NCBI RefSeq assembly: GCF_032362555.1
Contig: NC_083525.1
Location: 7,301,501-7,365,500, forward strand
Reading direction: 5' to 3'
DNA: 64,000 bases
Origin: Amyelois transitella
Taxonomy: Eukaryota > Arthropoda > Insecta > Lepidoptera > Pyralidae
The notes below the pieces were generated by a model. It saw only the letters and a program-made list of their open reading frames with translations. It was not told the origin of the DNA and did not search any database. The position numbers were made by a program, and so were the translations under genes. Position 1 is the stretch's first letter. The number at the start of each line of letters is the position of its first letter. This document shows, one piece after another, positions 39,910 to 64,000 of this stretch.

Positions 39910-40726
39910 CAAGACGCCGGCAAGTGACTCTTGTGGCAGCAAATTAATGCCAGGGTCACAACATAATAATCTGTATTTTTAACGCATTTTATATTCAATT
40001 TTTTTATGGCTAATCTTATGTATTATTTTTGGAATTTAAAATATTTTTCATGTTTTGACATTGACATTACCTAACTTTTTTAATTTCATTAGATTAGTTT
40101 GGTAAATTAAAACGAAATCGATCGATTGTACTCTATGACAAATAACAAGTATTTCGTGAATAGAAAGCCGTCACGTCACAAACATTCATTCATGTTCATT
40201 CATCAAGTGTATGACCATAGTGTAACGTTCTTTACAAATACTCACTCAAAAAAGTGTTGATGCTTTCTATAGTAAATTACAACCAACCAAACAGAAATTT
40301 TGGATATTTTATTTGTGTGAACGAGTTTAATATCACTTAAATACAACTTATTTATACGAGATTCTATTAACAATAACTCGAAGAGTGCTGATAAAACTAT
40401 CATCGACAGATGGAAGTGTTTCATGGTGGAGAAAAACTTACAATCTGCATAATCAGCTGTCAGTGAAATAGATCATCTGTCCCTGTAAATATAAAAGCTA
40501 AAACAATCATAACACGTTTTAGATTAACGAGTGTAAATAATGAAGTAAACAATTGCGCTACAATGTGAGCCAGTGCGCGCGGGCGACGGGACGAAACATC
40601 GAGGCAGATATGGGATAATAACCTATCAGAGGAGCGAGGTGGTCCGTGCTCAGTGGACCCAGTATGGCAGGGCAGCCGTAAGCCAGGGCGCGAGTTTTTC
40701 ATCAGGTCAAGTGTTAAATCTGAAAT
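39910..40726. other. Divergent intergenic region between IMMP2L and ataxin-7
   Basis: An 817-bp interval holding both promoters. The last 180 bp turn GC-rich and are probably 5' UTR of the ataxin-7 gene. No repeat copies seen. Confidence 0.55.
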
Positions 40727-42874
40727 ATGTCCGGCGAGTTTCCGTTCGCGGCGAAGATAGTGAGCCCTGTTAAGTGCAATGAGAAACCTTGGGACCACTG
40801 GGTCAGCGAGATCGGGCACCTGTCTCCGCGGCGGGACGATGAGGGGTTCCCGGTGCCGGCGGCCGCGGACGCCAAGAGCGGCTCTGCGCGCCGCCAGCAC
40901 GACGCGCATCCCTATAAACTGTCCGAGCGCGCGCGATATCGCCGAGCGGGGCTCAACCGGCTCAAGCTGGAGAGCATGAGCCTCCATGGACTATTTCCAC
41001 AAATGGACAATTTAAACGCAGCTATGTGTCACATGTGTGGTGTAATAGTGAAGTGTAGTGCGGCTTACAGACATTTAATGGACTCTCACTCTTCGGCAGA
41101 CCCCATTCTACCCCCGCCACCGCCCGCGACCACAAGCAGGAATCGAAGCCGGCATAAAAAGGAACCACCACCTCCTATACCTACACACCCTGACTTGCTC
41201 CCAGTGAAAATGGAAACGTCCCCAGTTCACACTGCCACTGCCCCACACTCAAGATTAGTCATACCACCTCAACCAGAAATGCAATATTTAGAAGAAGCGA
41301 GCACATCCTCCGCTGTTATGGGGGAAGTGCAAGTTTGTGTAGAAAGCGGTCAGTTACCTGTCGTCAGTATACAGGACACAGAGGAGTTGCCCCTCGGAGA
41401 GAATATTACTGATGATATATTTGCAATAATGAATTCTGAAGGCATTCAGGCCGATGACATCACAAATGCAGCCGATTGGAAGAATATAATTAGAGATATA
41501 GGTAACATGCAAGACATAAATTTCCCACAGACCACCGACCCTGTTCCGACACAAGAACTGTATCCCTCATTATCACCGTACACATTACCTGAACAGGACA
41601 TGTTACAATTTGCGGCACCAAGCACCTCGCCAATGCAACCATCTGTGATAGATACTAAAGTACTGAGCAGTATAAATCTAAAACCGACGACGCCAGCGGC
41701 GCCGAGCACGCCCTCAACAAAGTCACAGTCTAGGTCGAAAACGAGTAAAACGAAATTTAATTTACGAGAATATGATCCGAACAAGCATTGCGGCGTCGTG
41801 ACGGCGGAGAACCCCAAGCCGTGCACGAGGTCCCTGACGTGTAAGGCGCACGCTCTGTCGCTGCGGCGGACAGTAGAGGGCCGGATAAAACCCTTCGATC
41901 AACTACTGGCCGAGCACCGAGCGTCGCGCGATGCCAATGCAGCCGCCGCCCAACATGTCACTGCGCAGCACGCCGCTTCGCAGCACGCCGCCTCGCAGCA
42001 GGTCGCCGCGCCGCACGCTTCCTCGCACGCGGCCCTGCCAGCGCCGCTGCCGCCGCCGCCGGCACCCGTTGCGGCGCCCACGCCAGCGCCCTTAAACCTC
42101 CCACCGCTCCTAGTCAACACGGCTTTAGACTTCAACGCTTTTAACGGCATGACGGCCGAGCAGCAAGTTAACGACATCTACGCGAGTCTAATCAGCGTGG
42201 AGGATCCCAATTCGGTGTTGCCGGACGCGGCGGAGATCAGTTCGCTGCTCGGTCCGCCGCTAAACGCCGACCAGTTCCTGCTGCCTGACGAGGCGGAGTT
42301 ACCGCCTGAAGTTCCTGTGTTGAGCATAACTTCCCCCGCGGAGCGCGCGCCCGTCAAGCCCGAAGAGAAGCCGGACGAAACACCGCCGCCGCTGGTGCCC
42401 ACCGACGTGTGCTGGTACTCCTCGTGTCCGAGGCCGCTGGCGCTCTGCACCTTCAACGCGTCGCACTCGGGCGGCGCTATCACCCTAGGCAAAAAATTCG
42501 CGACGGTACGAAGTAATATCAAATCTTCGCTAAGTAGGTCACAATGCAAGTCGACAGGCTCATCGAACAATTTTTACTATAATCAGAATCCGCTGTCGTT
42601 GTCTAAAAGTGTACATATGAACGCTAGTAAAACGAACAAGCCCGAGGTGCGCAAACTGATAGTGACGTGTAGTGCGACTAGTGGCGGGAAGAGTGAGGTG
42701 CAGCAGTCCCTGAGCGACCTCTTCGGCGGCGAGGTGCGGCACGCGCTCAACGGCCACGTGTCGACGTTGGGCTCGCAGAAGCGCCCCGGCCCCGTCAAGA
42801 ACGCCAAGCGAGCGGCGCCCGCGGTCCTAGACCTAGGTTTCACGCTCGACGTGCTGGCCGACGAAAAATGTTGA
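40727..42874 (+). CDS. Atxn7: Ataxin-7 homolog, SAGA deubiquitinase-module subunit
   Basis: One uninterrupted frame of 715 codons from ATG 40727. Ataxin-7/Sgf73 anchors the H2B deubiquitinase module to the SAGA coactivator in the nucleus. An N-terminal zinc-finger-like segment reads CHMCGVIVKCSAAYRHLMDSH (Cys 101, 104; His 116, 121). The SCA7 domain has Cys 355, Cys 366, Cys 372, His 375 (HCGVVTAENPKPC, SLTCKAH), followed by RTVEGRIKPFDQLLAEHR. After it lies a low-complexity tract of Ala, Gln, His and Pro (about 405-450), not a pure polyQ. A conserved C-terminal patch contains CWYSSCPRPLALC and ITLGKKFA. The gene is much richer in GC than its surroundings, which creates long antisense shadow frames. 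A polyadenylation signal is at 43201. Confidence 0.92.
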   Translation: MSGEFPFAAKIVSPVKCNEKPWDHWVSEIGHLSPRRDDEGFPVPAAADAKSGSARRQHDAHPYKLSERARYRRAGLNRLKLESMSLHGLFPQMDNLNAAMCHMCGVIVKCSAAYRHLMDSHSSADPILPPPPPATTSRNRSRHKKEPPPPIPTHPDLLPVKMETSPVHTATAPHSRLVIPPQPEMQYLEEASTSSAVMGEVQVCVESGQLPVVSIQDTEELPLGENITDDIFAIMNSEGIQADDITNAADWKNIIRDIGNMQDINFPQTTDPVPTQELYPSLSPYTLPEQDMLQFAAPSTSPMQPSVIDTKVLSSINLKPTTPAAPSTPSTKSQSRSKTSKTKFNLREYDPNKHCGVVTAENPKPCTRSLTCKAHALSLRRTVEGRIKPFDQLLAEHRASRDANAAAAQHVTAQHAASQHAASQQVAAPHASSHAALPAPLPPPPAPVAAPTPAPLNLPPLLVNTALDFNAFNGMTAEQQVNDIYASLISVEDPNSVLPDAAEISSLLGPPLNADQFLLPDEAELPPEVPVLSITSPAERAPVKPEEKPDETPPPLVPTDVCWYSSCPRPLALCTFNASHSGGAITLGKKFATVRSNIKSSLSRSQCKSTGSSNNFYYNQNPLSLSKSVHMNASKTNKPEVRKLIVTCSATSGGKSEVQQSLSDLFGGEVRHALNGHVSTLGSQKRPGPVKNAKRAAPAVLDLGFTLDVLADEKC

Positions 42875-43200
42875 GCACTCATAAGCAATCACTGGTTGTG
42901 TAGTCACATAATTGTATATTTATTTTTCTGTAAAGAATCGAATCGGACTGTAAAATGTAAAATAATCACGAATTTTATCCCGATCGGAGTTTATAATGTT
43001 ACGATAATGATAAATCTCATTTTTTTCGTCGAGAAGCGAACTAATGTTTGTATTATTTTGTATATTATTTATAAGATTTTTTTAAATCGCTCTCCGATGC
43101 GAAAGTCGGTATGTGTCAATGAATTAAAATAGCTTATACAGAATGGTTGTATTTTTTCGAAATGACATATTACTCATTGTTGATACTGAATTGAATACTG

Positions 43201-43206
43201 AATAAA
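43201..43206 (+). terminator. Ataxin-7 polyadenylation signal
   Basis: AATAAATAAA about 330 bp after the stop, giving a plausible 3' UTR of about 350 bp. Confidence 0.5.
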
Positions 43207-43714
43207 TAAATGGCCTAGAATTAATAATGGTTTAATGTGATGAAAATTTCCATGTAAAAATATAAATACTATAAGTCTATCCGTAATAGTAAATCGCCTC
43301 CTTTTGAAAATAAAGGGAAATACCTCAATAACTAAATTATATTGTTTTAATCAATTCTAGACACCTCTTTGAGCAGTAGCATTATAACTGCGTAAGCGCC
43401 ATTGTGCGTGGCGCTTGGCTGTTTCAAGGAAAATGTTCCCACGTCCACCTTTCGAAAGACGGTATTTTAAGAATGCCCATTCAATTAAGCTAATTATCAT
43501 TTAAATTTGCTGTTAGCCAACAGATAGTATCAAATTCCATTTATGAATAATTCTATTTATACGTCGTTATTTTTTTTTACATTTCATTCTACAATATTTC
43601 TCTATATTCATCAGAGTACCAGAGTCATCTTAAACAGCATAGCATGTAATCACCCATCCGTACTCCGTCTTTATAGACGTAGAATGAAGCCCGCATCGCT
43701 AATCGCTAACCTGA

Positions 43715-43755
43715 TATAAAATGGGGATTATTAAGATAATAATCCCCATTTTATA
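43715..43755. repeat. Perfect 19-bp foldback, 3-nt loop
   Basis: Left arm 43715-43733 (tataaaatggggattatta) is exactly complementary to 43737-43755. Confidence 0.9.
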
Positions 43756-43784
43756 AGATTTTCCCTTCATTGACTTTAATCTCG

Positions 43785-44026
43785 GTACCAAGGAAAAAAG
43801 AATGGGACCACTCCATCTCTTTCCCATGGATGTCGTAAAAGGCGACTAAGGGATAGGCTTACAAACTTGGGATTCTATTTTAGGCGATGGGCTAGCAACC
43901 TGTCACTATTTGAATCTCAATTCTATCATTAAGCCAAATAGCTGAACGTGGCCATTCAGTCTTTTCAAGACTGTTAGCTCTGTCTACCCCACAAGGGACA
44001 TAGACGTGACCATACGTATGTATGTA
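43785..44026 (+). repeat. Family A repeat
   Basis: Lacks the first 20 bp; otherwise well kept, ending in TATG repeats. Confidence 0.8.
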
Positions 44027-45836
44027 TGACTTGAATGAAAGAAGAAGCGGTGAGAGAACTAGAGAAACAAAAGCAGCTTTATATAGGTAATCATTGCGTG
44101 TCAACTGTATTTTTTATAATAACTAGTAAATTTATTTGTCGTATGATCTTGACAGAGAAGTCGTGGCCAGGCATGTTGTTTGGAGGCTCGCAGCACTGTC
44201 TCGAGCCGTGAAGTTGGTCAGAACTGAATCTGGTAAATCCAGCGAAGAAGAGACTCCCCATAGATTGACTCCATCCACTCTGCACCATCATTATATTTAT
44301 ACTATTTTAAACCTACAAACTCGTCTCTACCTTCTGTTGAATTTACACACCCCATAAAGCTAGGTCACTTGAAGGTTTCAAAAATCTTGAAGTAGGTATT
44401 ACTAGACAAAAATATAATCTTTCGAGCGAACGTGGCAGTTTGTTAAAAATAACATCAAAACAAGGAAACATCGCCGAAAACGTGGGTATCGAGCGCTTCC
44501 GCTGTCTGTTATAACTATTTTTGAAGATTATAACATTTATTTTCACGCTAAAGTCTAGTTAGCATTAACATAAATAAGTTATTGATAACTAGACCTAATC
44601 TAAGCCTTGGGCAAAAGGGCCAGGGCTTACGTGTCCCTTAGGAACTAGACTTAGATACTTCTGAAAGTCTAATTGGTATGTACTTACATATTACGTCTAC
44701 ATATACCCTCTATTGTCTCTGTCTACCCTGCAGGGGATAGTCTGCAGTCTTGAAAAGACTGAAAGACCACGCTTAGCTGTATTACCTAATGATGGAAATG
44801 AGATTAAAATAGTTATTAACTTTTTTATTAATTAAATTCCGGATAAATCAATTCATAATAACATAACAATGTATTCTCTCGTCCACATATTTATTCTAAG
44901 TTCGGATAATTGTGAAGTTGACGTTATTGAAGAAAATTCTGCAGGCAGGTTACCGCTTCTTCTGCCCTGACTCTTTAGAAACGGTCGTAAACTTAGTTTT
45001 AAGTAATTTATTTAACGTCAACCTGCGTTGTGAAACTAAAAGATATGACAATTATTAAGTTATGTTGAAATGTCCCATAATAATGAATAAAAATGTTGAA
45101 TTTGAATTATAAGAACAACGCAGGCACCTAGGCTATGTTATGTTGTAAGGCTTTTTAACGATGTACTTTAAGGTTTAGTGACAATGACAGGTTGGACAGC
45201 TTGCTAACCCATCGCCTCGAAGAAGGATCCAAGTTTAATGTTTCCCTTGACAGACTAACAATCTACACAGTAGTAGAAATCACTGGCACACACTATGTTT
45301 CACCTCGGTACCAGAACAGCATGGAAAATGGGAATGTTCTTATTTCCTGTCGTCTTCAACATTCACGGAAAATATATCAATATATTCTGAAGTGCAGGGA
45401 ACCACACGACAAACACACAGTTAAAATAAAACACAGAGCTATAGAAATATTTTTATTTCAAAAATTGTTACAGTTCAAATTTCAACAATACATATCTTTG
45501 TCCTAAGTCTTAAATAATCTTATCACAACTTAGACCTCAATCCTTAAACACTTAATATTACTACAGCGGCACATAAGTTGACCCGTGAAGAGCGCACGTT
45601 TGCAGGTTAAATCTAGCAATGTTGCCAACACACAATTTATTTAATTTAATAATGTAGAGTAAAACAGTAAAATAGTCTACAAAAACTGTAAATCTCCTTT
45701 GAAAATTATAGTAACGAGTCTCTGGGGTTTTTTGTTTTGGACCAAAGGTTAATAGATTTTGCAAGGAGAAAAATCGTTGTCAGATAAGTAAGAGTGAATA
45801 TCATTGACTTTTTATACATTTTTTAAAATTATTTAT

Positions 45837-63535
<17,699 letters not shown>

Positions 63536-63566
63536 CTACAAATAAGAAAATAATCGCAGAGCTTTA

Positions 63567-63800
63567 CTAATATTATAACGCTGAAGAGTTTGTTTGTCTG
63601 CTTGTTTGTTTGAAAGCGCTAATCTCAGGAACTACTGGTTTGAATTGAAAAATTCATTTTGCGTTGAATATACCATTTATCGAGGAAGGCTTTAGGCTAT
63701 ATAACGCTGCAACTATTAGGAGCGAAGAATTAATGGAAGATGTGAAAAAAACGGGGTAATTTATTCATCCTTGAGGGCTTCAATGATGCCCAAAATAACT
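63567..63800 (+). repeat. Family B repeat
   Basis: Copy in the RRP12 intron upstream of the exon at 63535; its last 25 bp are replaced by 'tatacgggaaccgccg'. A SINE tail piece follows at 63827-63868. Confidence 0.75.
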
Positions 63801-63880
63801 ATATACGGGAACCGCCGTCTCCGACTTACTTAGAGACTAACTCAATCTGTGTAATTTGTCTCATGTATATTACTATTTAT

Positions 63881-63956
63881 ACTCTTCTCTGTTATTCGTG
63901 TCTTATTCTCACTATAATTGTATAGTGAGAATAAGACACGAATAACAGAGAAGAGT
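63881..63956. repeat. Perfect 36-bp foldback, 4-nt loop
   Basis: Arms 63881-63916 and 63921-63956 are exactly complementary around 'attg'. Confidence 0.92.
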
Positions 63957-63967
63957 TTTTTATATTT

Positions 63968-64000
63968 TGTACGCCAACAGCCAATGGCTGTTGGCGTACA
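63968..64000. repeat. Perfect 16-bp foldback, 1-nt centre, at the window edge
   Basis: Arm 63968-63983 (tgtacgccaacagcca) pairs with 63985-64000. It may extend beyond the edge. Confidence 0.85.

Larger units (their letters stand above)
42875..45836. other. Convergent intergenic region between ataxin-7 and RRP12
   Basis: Ataxin-7 3' UTR (to about 43220), a perfect hairpin (43715), a family A copy (43785), diverged family A pieces at 44690-44815 and 45185-45240, and AT-rich DNA. No gene recognised. Confidence 0.6.

Noticed and set aside
40460-40987. Antisense frames over the ataxin-7 gene (also 41446-41826, 41899-42177, 42178-42570, 42583-42888)
   Set aside because: GC-rich shadow frames opposite a conserved coding sequence.

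Overview
This is a nuclear segment of an insect genome, almost certainly a moth or butterfly (Lepidoptera). The evidence is small GT-AG exons in AT-rich DNA, insect-type ortholog sequences, and dense short repeats of lepidopteran character (tRNA-derived SINEs, families ending in CATA/TATG microsatellites, LINE tails containing the 'gacttcgtccgcg' motif). Species is not determined. All gene names rest on protein-sequence recognition by eye; exon borders were set by GT-AG sites and an unbroken reading phase.

Layout. (1) 1-2246, minus strand: the first two exons of a ceramide synthase paralog whose remainder lies beyond the left edge. (2) 12545-36321, minus strand: a complete seven-exon ceramide synthase (schlank/LASS family, 368 aa), giving a head-to-tail pair of paralogs. 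Its 18-kb intron 2 holds a nearly complete 4.9-kb DIRS-type tyrosine-recombinase retrotransposon (26650-31569) with inverted terminal repeats, an internal complementary region and gag-like, RT/RNase H and recombinase frames. (3) A compact block at 37668-42874: POLR3K (RNA polymerase III subunit, plus), YRDC (t6A tRNA modification, plus, only 57 bp after POLR3K), IMMP2L (mitochondrial inner-membrane peptidase, minus) and a single-exon ataxin-7 homolog (SAGA DUB module, plus). (4) 45837-63535, minus strand: the last 20 exons (1100 codons) of RRP12, the HEAT-repeat ribosome biogenesis/export factor, whose 5' end is beyond the right edge.

The genes are ordinary housekeeping genes. Three (POLR3K, YRDC, RRP12) serve tRNA or ribosome production, and the POLR3K-YRDC spacing raises the possibility of a shared transcript. 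No bacterial-type system, CRISPR array or functional tRNA gene was seen.

The most unusual signal is in RRP12: one basic C-terminal exon is followed downstream by three tandem partial copies (47095-47644). Each keeps an open frame, an AG acceptor, a GT donor and a length that preserves phase, so each could be spliced in as a cassette. Other notable points are the DIRS element with inverted repeats matching at 158/160 positions and a readable integration core, relic copies of a ceramide synthase exon, duplicated splice-donor segments in another RRP12 intron, and several perfect short-loop foldbacks.
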